This document shows positions 36,152 to 46,830 of a stretch of DNA of 64,000 nucleotides, piece by piece; the stretch's first letter is position 1; each line of letters begins with the position of its first letter. The translations under genes were made by a program, and so were the position numbers. The notes below the pieces were generated by a model, which was given only the letters and a program-made list of their open reading frames with translations, was not told where the DNA came from and searched no databases. Source of the stretch: Knufia peltigerae (Eukaryota; Ascomycota; Eurotiomycetes; Chaetothyriales; Trichomeriaceae); assembly GCA_030247855.1 (NCBI GenBank), contig JAPDRN010000007.1, forward strand, positions 310,001 through 374,000, written 5' to 3'.

Positions 36152-37747
36152 TCATGGACGATCAGAATCTCGAGGTGGGTCGTGAAACACTTCGAGGTAA
36201 TAGTGCCTGACCCGGTCACAGATGCCGTGCCGGCCCTTCCAACAGCCGAACTGGCCTTCGTACTCGCAGGCGGTGCCCATGATCTCCTCCCAGAAGCCGC
36301 GCTCGACGTCGAACCCAAACACCTCGTTGGCGCGGCTTTCGCTCATCCAGCACCGCACGGCGGTCCCGTTGGAGTCGTGCGTCGGGCCGCCGGAGCCCGT
36401 GACCTCGTCCTCGAACCCGCGCATCTGGTGGCCAAAGATCGTGGCCGGGTCGAACTTGGGAAAGTTGGCGTGCACGAAAAACGGCCGGACCTCGGTCGGT
36501 TTGATGTCGAAAGGGTTGAAGTCTGTCGAGGCCTCCCCTTCCCCGAGCCGCTCGTGGGGGGGGCCGTTGACCCTGGTGTAGACCCAGTCGGCGATGGGGT
36601 CGTGCTGGGCCATGGCGCTGCCGAGGTAGTGGCCGTTGGAGTCGAACCGGCCCAGGGCCATCACCCGTTCGTGGACGGCGTAGTACGGCTCCTTCAGCGC
36701 GGCGGCCGCCCAGGCGAACGTCTCCTTGTCACCCTGGCCGGGGGCGCCCTGCGAGAGGAGCGGGTAGTAATAAGTCGGGCCGTAGTAGTTGTAGTACGCC
36801 GCCAGCATGATGGACATGTTGTGCTTGGACTTGGAGTACATCAGCTCACCGGACTCGACCGAGGCCCTGACGTTCAGCGGTGGGACCTCGTCGATTTTGG
36901 CAATCTCGAAGTAATACGGAGATTCCGAGGCGAACCAAAAGTCCGGCCACACGATCATGCCCGTGCTCTTGAAAGGTTCCTGCTCGAATATGGTGATGGG
37001 GTTGTAGATGGGAAAGGCGTCCGAGTCGAGCAGCAACACCTCCTCAAAGGACGAGAAGAGAATGGCCATGATCTTGTACTGGAAGCGGTCGATGGCGACG
37101 CCAGACTCGGCGGCTCGGAAGATGTCCTGCAACACCAGACACTTGGCATTGAGCGTCGGCAGGACCTTGGTACAAATCTCCTCGTCGTACTCGTCCGGGT
37201 CGGCCACGAACACCTCGACGGGCAACAGGCACCACGTCCTGCGCAGCATGCGAATGGAAATGACCATGACGGGGAGTTGTTTGAACCCCGCGGTCATGAC
37301 CAGGCCCCGGCTGCCCGGTTCATAGGGCATTTTCGGGGTGGACTTTTTCATGTCATTTATAAAGTTGGAATGCGCCTCCCTCATGCGCTTGATGTCCTTG
37401 GACTCCATGAACAGTATGTCCGGTCTTTGGTGGTTGTGGGAGGGATCATATCCAATGTCCAACTTTTGAGGCACCACAGGGTCCGGTGGATGGTCACAGT
37501 TCGGGTCATTGTTCAAGATTAAGAGGTATAGATCTCGCCAGAAGGAAGCCTGGCTTTTGAGGAGAGGGCTCGTGGGACGGGGCGCGGGAGTCGGGACGAC
37601 GGCCTTTGGTGTCTGCCGGGTCGGGCTCGAGTAAAATCGAGAGTGGAGGTAGAGGAGGAGGAGGAATATCAGGAGAAACTGGCCAAAGAGACTGAATCTT
37701 CGACGATGCCATTGACCACGGAATCGAGACGGCCGCGGTAGAAGCAT
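36152..37747 (-). CDS. Mnn1/Mnn2-family Golgi alpha-mannosyltransferase
   Basis: Single exon, 531 aa, from the ATG at 37747. The frame extends further upstream but without another ATG. A short basic cytosolic head is followed by one transmembrane anchor (FGQFLLIFLLLLYLHSRF, residues about 18-35), the type II topology of Golgi glycosyltransferases. The catalytic part shows GLVMTAGFKQLPVMVISIRM, LRRTWCLLPVEVFV, the acidic metal/sugar-nucleotide motif EEVLLLDSDAFPIYNP, and GDKETFAWAAAALKEPYY. These are typical of the Mannosyl_trans3 family that extends N-linked mannan or O-glycans using GDP-mannose. Alpha-1,2 (Mnn2/Mnn5) versus alpha-1,3 (Mnn1) specificity cannot be decided. The very G/C-rich coding strand produces a 446-codon antisense open frame, which I regard as a shadow. 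Confidence 0.88.
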   Translation of the reverse strand: MLLPRPSRFRGQWHRRRFSLFGQFLLIFLLLLYLHSRFYSSPTRQTPKAVVPTPAPRPTSPLLKSQASFWRDLYLLILNNDPNCDHPPDPVVPQKLDIGYDPSHNHQRPDILFMESKDIKRMREAHSNFINDMKKSTPKMPYEPGSRGLVMTAGFKQLPVMVISIRMLRRTWCLLPVEVFVADPDEYDEEICTKVLPTLNAKCLVLQDIFRAAESGVAIDRFQYKIMAILFSSFEEVLLLDSDAFPIYNPITIFEQEPFKSTGMIVWPDFWFASESPYYFEIAKIDEVPPLNVRASVESGELMYSKSKHNMSIMLAAYYNYYGPTYYYPLLSQGAPGQGDKETFAWAAAALKEPYYAVHERVMALGRFDSNGHYLGSAMAQHDPIADWVYTRVNGPPHERLGEGEASTDFNPFDIKPTEVRPFFVHANFPKFDPATIFGHQMRGFEDEVTGSGGPTHDSNGTAVRCWMSESRANEVFGFDVERGFWEEIMGTACEYEGQFGCWKGRHGICDRVRHYYLEVFHDPPRDSDRP

Positions 37748-38573
37748 ATTATCATGATTGTTGTTATTGGGAGAGACACAGCATGATTTCGGTCCGGGGA
37801 GGGAGAAAGCAGCGATTCCAAGATCAACTGCGGCAAACAAGGACAAGGGCAGAAAGTGAATGAGGAGGAAAAAAAGATACGAAAGGTTGCCCTACCCGTT
37901 TAAGCGACGTTGAAATGGTATAGAAACCTGGAAGGAGAGTGGATTGTTGGTCGTAGAGAAGACTCCGTAGTGGAGAGAGGGAAAGAAATATGCGACGTCG
38001 TCGAATGGAGAATTCTCAGCCGATGATGGGATGAACCCTGAAGAATTGACACGGGAACAGACCATGGACCTGGACAGGCATGTGCCATGTATTGAACATC
38101 GTTGTTTCATATGTGGGACATCAGTCGCCGTCCGTCGTCGATTGTTTGACGTCGAATGATGTGCGTCGACAAGAGACAAGATGGCGAAAAATCTGAAACC
38201 TCTGTGGCATGTGTTGAAGTAAATATAGAAGTTTGCTCATGGAGTTAAATAAATCATGCATGGTTGTTTTACGGACTCCGATTTGGTAGAGTAACAGCGA
38301 CCCCTGTCGCCTACGATCTTCCGTCCTTATGGCCTATTGGCCAACTTTTTAGGCATGCCCAATAGGTTAGAACTGTCACTAATAGGCTCTCTTTTCCGCA
38401 GTCTGGGGGCATCCCTGAAGAAATCCAGTAGGTACTTCACACTCACTGACCTGGGCGACCTGCTATCTATTCCTGAGACCAATCAACCCGAATTCCCATG
38501 ATATCTGTACTTTCCAATATCCATCTGATCAGTGAGTTAACCAACACACACACTCCATACGTGGATATCTTCA
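37748..38573. other. Intergenic region upstream of the mannosyltransferase gene
   Basis: No supported gene. It includes the promoter of the minus-strand mannosyltransferase (from 37748 upward) and the 3' region of the SDR gene. Confidence 0.4.
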
Positions 38574-39711
38574 TCATGGCACCGTGTAAGCGCCATCAAC
38601 AACAATATTCGCACCAGTCATGAAGCTCGATGCATTCGAGGCACAGAACAGGTAGGCCTGTCTCTCCATGTCAGTTGGTGTTGTGTCTTTCACAACAATC
38701 ATAACTCACCCCTTTCAACTCATATGTCTCCCCCATGCGTTTTGCTGGAGTCAACGCAACCCATTCATCCGACAACTCTTTGGGCACTCCATCCAACATA
38801 TCTGTCCAGATATATCCAGGACTGACACAATTGACTCTACAAAAATCTATCCATTCGATCGAAAGACTCTTTGCCAAATGTATCAACCCAGCCTTGGAAG
38901 CGTTGTACTAGTTTCATCATATAATTCATCAGCATTGAGAGCAAAAAAAACCCAATGTTTCAAGCATGTTCTGAGACCGAGGCCTCTGTCGTCGAGAGGA
39001 GTCGATCGAGGTCAGGGGGCAACAGCCAAAAGGAAGAGAGAAAAAAACTCACAATGGCCTGCTTGTCGGGAATATTTACAATCATCCCAGATATGCTCGT
39101 GGTGAAAATGATATTCCCGCCACTCCCTTGAGCTTTGAAGTACTTGGCCGCGGCGCGGGCGCAGAACCAAGGCCCGTCGAAGTTCACGCCCATTTCGCTT
39201 CGAAATTCCGCCGTGCTCATGTCCTCGGCGGCGGCGGTGTAACATATCCCGGCGTTGGCGACGAGGATATCGATCTTGCCCCCGAAATCGGCCACGATGC
39301 GCTCAAAGACGGCGCCGACGGCCGTTTCGTCGCTGACGTCGCATTGGTAGGCTCGGATGGTGACCCCGTGGGTAGACGACAGGTCGGCCGCGAGTTGGTG
39401 GGCCGTCGAGGAGCTGCGGTAGATACTCGCGACCGAGGCCCCGGCTTCAGCGTAGGCCTTGACGATTTCGAGACCGATGCCTCGTGAGCCGCCTTTAAGC
39501 ACTCATTTTTAGTTTCCTGCGCGCGCGCGTGTGTGTGTTGAACAATTGCAAGTGACGAGCTATAGTCGACGACGGACGAGGGTGGGAATGGATAGATGAT
39601 GATATGTACTCCCTACAACAAGACTCAAAACGTACCTGTCACAATGGCGACTTTACCCTTGAGACTGAATAGATCCAAAACATGTGCGTCGCCTGGTTTG
39701 GGAAGGTGCAT
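38574..39711 (-). CDS. Short-chain dehydrogenase/reductase (mannitol/sorbose/xylulose reductase-like)
   Basis: Four exons: 39711-39636, 39492-39053, 38907-38710 and 38657-38574 (introns 143, 145 and 52 bp), which close to 265 aa. The Rossmann start is LFSLKGKVAIVTGGSRGIG, with the Gly motif spliced between exons 1 and 2. LVANAGI follows. The catalytic triad is Ser in FTTSISGMI and Tyr/Lys in YNASKAG, the latter opening exon 3. RVNCVSPGYIWTDM and a C-terminal GANIVVDGAYTVP complete the classical SDR layout. The LDLFSLKGK start resembles fungal NADP(H)-dependent mannitol dehydrogenase, sorbose reductase and L-xylulose reductase, so a polyol/sugar substrate is plausible but not proven. It is the first of three consecutive minus-strand genes with the amidohydrolase and the transcription factor. 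Confidence 0.9.
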
Positions 39712-40298
39712 TTTGATTCCTTTTTCTTTTTTCTTTCCCTTCCAGGGGTTGGAAGGGTTGTTGTTACGCTGTAGCACTTGTTTCCAGGAAGATACAGTGT
39801 ATTGTGTACAGTATGAGTTGATGTACGGAGGACTTGGAGGTGTATACTTAGGTATGCTATTGATGCCACGACCTAGAGCCCGAGTTGGAGGGAAATACGG
39901 GGGTACAATGAGTCGGTACGATTTGGTGAAATGATTTCGATGTCTCTGTTAAGTCTGAGGACAGTCACAAAAAGAAACATTTATGGAGATGAGCGTCTAC
40001 CTAGACACTACGAGTACATTTCTGGTGAACTATTTGTCTTGGATGAAAATAATAACCTTTTGGTACAGGGATAGAATTGCTCTATACGGGAGTATTTCCA
40101 ACTTACCTACCCTAGCTGAGTTAGGATGCCTCTTGGATGTATACACTAGAGATATCGTTGGAGGAGGAAATATCGCTCGCTGTGTACGGTACAGATCGCT
40201 CGGTACATTTCTTGTAATCGGACCGTCGTTGCTCGTCACTCATACTCGGACTCGTAAAACGGTAGCGTCAATATCTCCTTATCCTCGACGTCCTTCCT
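39712..40298. other. Intergenic region between SDR and amidohydrolase genes
   Basis: A 587-bp spacer holding the SDR promoter and the 3' end of the amidohydrolase gene. A near match to the ACGGAG motif occurs at 39824. No gene seen. Confidence 0.45.
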
Positions 40299-41969
40299 TT
40301 ACTTTTTCAACAGATACTCGTCAAAATTCAAGACCGACTTCCCCAGTACCAAAGCCCCTTCAGCACAATCATCCTTGTCACTCCACTCTTTTGCCGAATG
40401 GCTCACGCCGTCCTTGGACCTGACAAACACCATGGCCGTCGGGGCGACGAGCAAGGTCTCAAGAGAGTCGTGGCCCGTCAAGGTACGGGCGCCTACCCCC
40501 TTGTCGCCGCACGCGCGGGCGACACAATCCACCGCCTCCGGTGTAAAGTCTCCCGGCAAGATATGAAGGGACCGAGTCATGTCGAGCTCCAGACCGTGCG
40601 TCGAAGCCGCGGTTTTGGCCAACCCCTCAGCCCGTCGGCCCATCTCCAGCAAGCCCTCACCCTCGGCGTGCATGAGGCAAAACACCACTTTCGTCCGGGA
40701 CTGGATGTTGCAAGCCCCCACGGGCCCGCTCTCGATGGCCGTCACCGTGCTGCGGCCGTGCATGTTGTGGGCGAGCGTTTCGACGCTCGTCATGAACCTG
40801 GCCGCGCCCTGGACGCTGTCCTTCCGCCCGTGCATGTCGGCCGTGTTGGCGTGGCCGTCGGCTCCCCGGAACACGACCTCGTACCACGTCATGCCTTCCC
40901 ACCCTTGCACCCAGCCGACGGGCTTGTCGGCCCGCTCCAGGCTGCTCTGTTGCTCCACGTGGACCTCAAAGTGCGCCGAGATGGGGAATTCGTCGAACGT
41001 GTTGGGCCCGGAGCCCACGTAGCCTATGCGTTGGAGTTCGCCGCCCATGGTTTCGGGGGAACCGTCGTTCGAGTACGAGGCGTGCGCGGCCTCTATGGTG
41101 CTTTGGCCCGCGTAGACGAGAGACGAACCCAGAGGGGGAAAGAAACGGGCCCCTTCTTCGTTGGTCCAGTTGATGGCCACGAGGGGTGCTCGTGTCTTGA
41201 TGTCTTGTTCGCGGAAACTTCGTAGCACTTCTAACGCGCAAAGGACCTGGACATCATGTATTGTGAGAGGTGTATGAACTCGTTGACGAAATCGTAAAGC
41301 ACCACCACGGAAGGGAGGGAAAGAAGGAAAGGGAAAGAGAAATCTGTACCACTTACACCTAATGGACCGTCGAATCTGCCTCCCGTCGCCACCGTGTCGA
41401 GATGACTACCCATGGCAATCGGTGGGATGCTGTTGTCCATACCCTCGATGAGAGCAAATTGGGTGCCTGTAGCATTTACCTGTTTGGATTGTCAGAAGCA
41501 GGGTATCAATTGACTCTGTCTGCCTCGTAGTAGGTGTAATTTTGAAGTAGAGACTGGGTCTAATTTTCTCGGGTTCCGTACCTTGTAGTCTGCGCCCAAA
41601 GCAAGCACCTGGTCTCGAAACCAATCTCGCACCTTCTTATCATTGTCGTCGGCGCATAGACGAGTCACTCCACCTGGAGACGGGGCGCTGAATTGTGCAG
41701 TATAATGGATGTCATTCCTTGAAGAACCCAGCGCGATGATATCAGCACACATTCAAAGGCAACCAACCTCAAAAAATGGCAAGTTGAGTTCTTGATGATT
41801 CGACTGTAACCATCTGTGCCATACGGAGTACGTACCATAATCGATCACCATTAATTGAGAAGTTGGCGATTGGAGATGCGCGTGCCCTGGAAACGAAGAG
41901 GCGTCGCTTTCCCAGAGACGAATGAAGGAATGTGTTCACAGTGACTCTTGACCTGACGCTGAACAGCAT
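40299..41969 (-). CDS. M20-family N-carbamoyl-amino-acid hydrolase / amidohydrolase
   Basis: Four exons: 41969-41836, 41717-41582, 41479-41357 and 41246-40299 (introns 118, 102 and 110 bp), which close to 446 aa. Family motifs in order are SAPSPGGVTRLCADD, MGSHLDTVATGGRFDGPLG (first metal His and Asp), NWTNEEGARFFPPLG (metal/catalytic Glu), HFEVHVEQQSSLE, and RGADGHANTADMHGRKD (dimerisation region). VRSKDGVSHSAKEWS near the end carries the last metal His. This is the hydantoinase/carbamoylase family, which splits N-carbamoyl amino acids, beta-ureidopropionate or ureido compounds to release ammonia and CO2. The exact substrate cannot be read. The N-terminus is basic and hydroxylated (FSVRSRVTVNTFLHSSLGKR), which would allow a mitochondrial presequence. 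The first donor overlaps a TACTCCGTA motif. Confidence 0.92.
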
Positions 41970-42984
41970 CTTTGTCGGCGTTACTTAACGAATGTGCAGA
42001 TAGAAAGATTTCCACCGAAGAAGTATATCCGAAAAGCTGGAAGTATCGGAGAGATGCTAGGGGGGGGGATTCTTCACTGGATTAGAGCACTCAATCTCTG
42101 TAGAGTAGACTATATGTATCATGGTAAAGCCCATAGAGACTGGGGGCGGGTCAAGCCCTCATTGATAAGTGATTCTCTCCTCTCTTGAGGTTCGGGAAGG
42201 TGGTCATCCTGGTCAGTAGAGCCTCGGGTTACTGAGAACCCTGAATAACTCGCAAGAGTGAATGATTAGGAGAAGCGACGGGACTGGGGGATTCTTGGAT
42301 GATGACCACGAGTCGTCAGGAGAGGCCAATGAGTATGGTTTCCGCGCATCAATTCCGTCCATCTGGGGATAATGTACTGTACCCCCCGCTTTCTTCGTTA
42401 GCGTTATCGTAGCTTCGTGAGTGGACTACATCACCAAGACTCGACGGTGGACTCCATTGGAATGTCATTAGTCTGAAGAGCTGATCCATCGCAACAGACA
42501 TGGGTAAAAAACCTCTGAAAGCCAGCGTGTACAGCGGTGTGATTATCATAGCAGAAGTCAAGAAGTGTGTGCGTTGAAGATCATCACTCTGAAAGATGTC
42601 ATACCAAAAACCACAGCCTGATCACATGAATGCCAATGCCCTGGCAAGGCTGAGCATCGTCAGGATAGTAACGAATCGAGAACACAATTGATTCTATGCT
42701 CTTCGAATGGTTTGCAATGATATTATCCACCTTCCTGCTATTGATATGGCCTGGTTGTCCATATCCAATGCTTCAACTAACGCTCAGACCTGTCGTGGTG
42801 TGCTTTCAAGAAAAATCCCCCCCCAGACCAGATGTAGCCCCTTCAGCCCAGATTTCCAGGTCCTTCATTCGACTTGAATGATCTCGCCTCAAGGCTTATC
42901 GAACCACTCATCATTATTATACTCACCGTATTTGTCGTCGAACTCCACAGACCCTGCCGTCGTACATGTACACAGACCAACACA
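41970..42984. other. Intergenic region between amidohydrolase and transcription factor genes
   Basis: About 1 kb with the promoter of the amidohydrolase gene at its low end and the 3' end of the regulator gene at its high end. A G9 tract lies near 42060. No gene is seen on either strand. Confidence 0.45.
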
Positions 42985-45900
42985 CTATAGATTTGTCGAA
43001 AGAAAATCGGTCGAAAATCGCCACTGTTCAGATGACCTCGTCTGGTCCGTTGTAAAGTTTTCTGTTGTCATTCCCTCAGCTCCACCAGCCACGTTGTTTG
43101 AACCATCAGTCACCTCCAAGCCAGTCATCCATGGAGGCAGACCGTATGCACTCTGATCGTACGTTGCTCGAGCAGTTTCCGCATCGTGCCATGTACCAGT
43201 ATCAAACCACGAGGTGAAAAAAGGTTGAAGGTCATCGGTGCTGGTATTAGTACTAGCGACGGTGGCAGCAGCGTGCAAGACTTCAAGTCCTTCCATTGGC
43301 TCATTCTGCGTCTGGCCAATAGTCCGAGAGTTAGGTTGCTGGTTCTGTCGCTGTACATGCAGATCTGAAGCTTGTTGAGAGGTTGCCGCAGAAGCCGAGG
43401 ACCGTGGAGGCCCAAGTGTCTCGTTACGAAGGGCCCCCGTGGCAGTTTCAGCACCTGTGCCTCGGGCTAAGCGGAATATGCTGGTCGGTTGGAGCACGGT
43501 ATCAAAGGTGTTGTGGTTGGAAGAGCCCTCTCTACTGGACTTCGATGCACTGTGCTGCTTTAGCTGGGTTCGCCTGCACTGTGAGGTCTAACTTAACATA
43601 CCTGTCGGAATCGTCGTCTACCTGATCAGGAACAATATGTCGAGAGAATGACAATGACCCAAGGTCGGACTCGATCAGCATCTTCCGTGCGGCCTGATAC
43701 TGAAAAGAAGAGTTAGTTATTGAAGAAACAATACAGGACTAAAGGAGATTGGAATCGGTGACTCACAAACGGGCCAGCCATGCTCGTGATTGATTGCATA
43801 GCCTCAAGACAATCTAAATTGCTGTTGACGTGCGGCATGATCTCCTTCAGTACCGCCTTGCCCTGTTCTGTCTGGAGGCCTAAGATGCGAGTGACATAGT
43901 GTAACATGACTCGATTGCTATCGAAAGCCACAGACGGAAGCCAGGTATCAGCCAGGATTTTCGTGCCGTGGTTCAAAGCATCCCTCAAGATACTAGCACA
44001 GTCCTGCGCACGCTGGAACATTGTAGTCTGTAAATGATCCTGAAATTCGCGAGGGTACTGCCATCTAATCTGTAGGCGGTATAACTGCGGCGTGGAAATT
44101 CGATACAAGTCGCAAATCGTCCAGTGGTAGGTGCACTGCAGCAAAATCAGAGCGCCGAGTTGCAATGATTCTTTCCTAAGATAAAAAGCCGTGCGGTTCA
44201 GCTGAAGGCTTGCAGGGAGACTTAACGACCAGTCTCGCAACGAAACATCGATCGCTGTGAATTCTGATGTCGGGAACCATGGTTCCTCCGCCGCGTCGAG
44301 TCTTTTGACGTATCTGCTTACGTTAACATCACGCCAAACCACGTCAGTGCCAGGGATATGGTATTCAAGGCATACCGTAAAACCCGTTTCCGAATCCTGA
44401 TCAGGCGTATATAAAAAGCCAGAAGGCCCATGTTTTCCACTGGTCGAGGCGGAATCGTGTCCAGAGGCAGAAATTTCAAAAATTGACCAGGCTGAAGGAG
44501 TTCTGTCACACATGGAACTTGAAATAAGAAATTCCGTTCGTGAGTAGGCAGCTGGATCTTGATATCTCCCTCATGAAACATGGTTAACTGATCCGTACCG
44601 CTACCCGTCAACGCATCTTGTACGTAACAACTCCACATCACACGCCGACGTGATTCCTTGGATGGTATTGAAGGGCCGTTCAGTGACTCGTCTTCTAGGA
44701 TGTCGGTCGAATATTCCAGGTTCAATCGAAGAGCGTGGGCTAAGCGAGCACAAACGCCTGTGAGGACGAAAGCGCTTGCATGTTTGCCAACGCGTATTTC
44801 ATGATCATGAAGCAGGATCGCGGTCTACCCCGAGTTAACAAGACATCGATATTGATCAGAATGCGTCTTTTTTAGCCTTTCGAATGGATAGCCGTGGGGT
44901 TTCATGGCTAGAACATGGATCACTTACCATAAGATTCTCGACCGAGACGTTGTCAAGATTCGAGAAAAGTAGAGATGCCGCTCTTTTGGCCCACTCTGTT
45001 CCGGCCGAAAGCACATTACTGTACTCGCCACGTTCGGCGTGACCAGAATTTTGTAGAGCGTAAAACCTGGAGAGATCCTCGTCAGCCTCTCCGGACTGGA
45101 CACAATCACCCTATGCGAATACGTACTTGGCACCGAGCGCGCATACAATATGTAGCAATGCATTGTTGGCCTGGCTTTCACTCGTGTCATCATCTAGTCT
45201 CTCCATGAACAATGGCCTGTGGATGAATGCGTAGCACCGTAAAGGATGTATGTTGTCCATGTACTCCTTTACTAGAAGTCGGATCTTGGAGCGTGGAGGG
45301 AGGCGAGATGTAGAAAGCCTAGGAAAGCACAACAAGCCCGTCAGTATGGAGTAAACCTCAGACAATAGGAGGCAGGTAATAAGTTGAGCCGTCTGGTGCC
45401 ACTGATACTAGATGCAAAGGAAACATACCAGGACAGGTTCTCAACCTTGGGGGTTTGGGTGGTTCGAGGGCCTACTGGCGGCTCAGGACGAGCTGTTACG
45501 CTGGACGGTCCATGCAGTCCTCCTCTTGCTTGCACGGTGTTGTTGCTTGCATCAGTGTTTAAGAGACCGAAGTCACTGGTCCTCGTGCTCAAATTTGGTA
45601 TACCTGCACTATCATTGAGGGGATGCGCCGAAGCCTGTGTGTCATCTGTCCTCGTTGGCGGGTCCGAAAGACTTGCTCTTGGCCCTCCTTGCAGTCTGCG
45701 AGTCCATTGAGGATCGGATTCTGCTTCGTACTCGCAAAGCAGGGATCGTCGCTTGCAGCGGAGACAGTCAGGTCGTTCACCGGTACATCTCGACTAGAGT
45801 AAAATGTCAACAAAAATGGTGCACCAGTATGGTCGTGGATTTCATGCCTTGGATGCACGACACTCTCTACAAGATCTGAATGTGCGTTTTCGTTTTGGTG

Positions 45901-46472
45901 TCACTTGCGCTGGAGAAACGTTATCCGGCTGTAGAGGTTCACCACCATCATGTCGTGGGCCATGGCAATCCAAGTTGAATCGTTCACAGTTGAGACAGCG
46001 GCCTGGACGTTCATCACATTTCACCTAGAGACATATTAATGTGGTGTCTCATTGCAATCTAGTTACACGGCGCCCTCGGGCATACCTTGCGAGCACGACA
46101 GGTAATGCAGCCTGTTCGATCAGTGTTAGATTATTTTCCATTGATGATTACGAATCTTGTGTGTTTGTGCGCCTTACCAGAACGAGAGCGTCGTGTCTTG
46201 ACTCTTTTATCTGAATCTTCTATCCCAGGCAATTCGATGGTGGAGACCGGTATATCGGCAGAAAGAAGGTCAGTGCTGGTCATTTCCATGCTCCGGGATC
46301 GCTGGAAAGTAAGCGATGATCCCGGTGAAGAGATTGTCTGGGAAGAGGAAGAAGAGAGAGAGAGACGGAACGGAGATGGCGGGCGGTCGGCAGAGACTGA
46401 CGGAACCGAACACTTCTCCGTAGTCGGCGACGGACTTGCGCACAGCCGGCCTGTATTAGGCATAGTCAGCAT
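42985..46472 (-). CDS. Transcription factor with two tandem Zn2Cys6 clusters
   Basis: Ten exons: 46472-46178, 46111-46086, 46024-45848, 45793-45429, 45318-45127, 45066-44928, 44824-44376, 44313-43767, 43699-43602 and 43531-42985. They sum to 2835 nt (944 aa) with every phase closing. After a Ser-rich head of about 98 residues comes cluster 1 (CITCRARK|VKCDERPGRC, then LNCERFNLDC) and, some 35 residues later, cluster 2 (CRECRASK|SRCTGERPDC, then LRCKRRSLLC). Each has the full C-2-C-6-C-6-C-2-C-6-C spacing. A fungal-type regulatory domain follows (YMDNIHPLRCYAFIHRPLF, and later SKESRRRVMWSCYVQDALTG). The tail is Gln/Asn/Thr-rich. Exon 2 is only 26 bp. The intron after RASK (45794-45847) is bounded by GC and AG. 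Target genes are unknown; the neighbouring amidohydrolase and SDR genes are candidates. Confidence 0.92.
45794..45847 (-). other. GC-AG intron inside the second zinc cluster
   Basis: This 54-bp intron is the only way to join CRECRASK to SRCTGERPDC. Its boundaries on the minus strand are AAG|GCATGA and CTCTAG|TCG. No GT donor nearby would keep the Cys spacing, and unspliced reading meets a TGA at once (GCA TGA). Confidence 0.85.
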
Positions 46473-46590
46473 CGCCTAAACGTGCTGGCGTTGGTGCCAA
46501 AGAACCGCCTACTGACTCTCCCTCATGCGACAACCCGACCGAGCAGCCGATACAAGGACCGATGCTGCTACCGACCATCCGAACTAATCC

Positions 46591-46636
46591 GGTATACAAA
46601 TAGGTATACAAATAGGTATACAAATAGGTATACAAC
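46591..46636. repeat. 12-bp tandem repeat GGTATACAAATA, 3.8 copies
   Basis: Three perfect copies and a partial fourth start about 120 bp upstream of the regulator's ATG (minus strand). The unit contains GTATAC, a palindrome, so each copy could be a half-site or a TATA-like element. Confidence 0.95.
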
Positions 46637-46830
46637 TGCATACAGTATGTTTCGAAACTGTGTCTTTCTTTTTAGTGTCATTAGTCTACTATTGTACATG
46701 ACTTTGCAGTTTTGACCTTTGGTGGATGCATAATACATTGAAGCCAGAGCCTCAGTCAACGAGGCTAGTCTTTCGTGTCTTGTTCGTTGCTTTATTCCCA
46801 TTACCATTACCATTGCCAGCCCAACTCCCA

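Noticed and set aside
36182..37522. 446-codon plus-strand open frame
   Set aside because: Exactly antisense to the mannosyltransferase gene. It reflects G/C-ending codons on the coding strand; its translation is Val/Arg/Gly/His-rich and family-less.
40398..41225. 275-codon plus-strand open frame
   Set aside because: Antisense to the amidohydrolase exon 4, with the same composition artefact (His/Arg/Gly/Val-rich).
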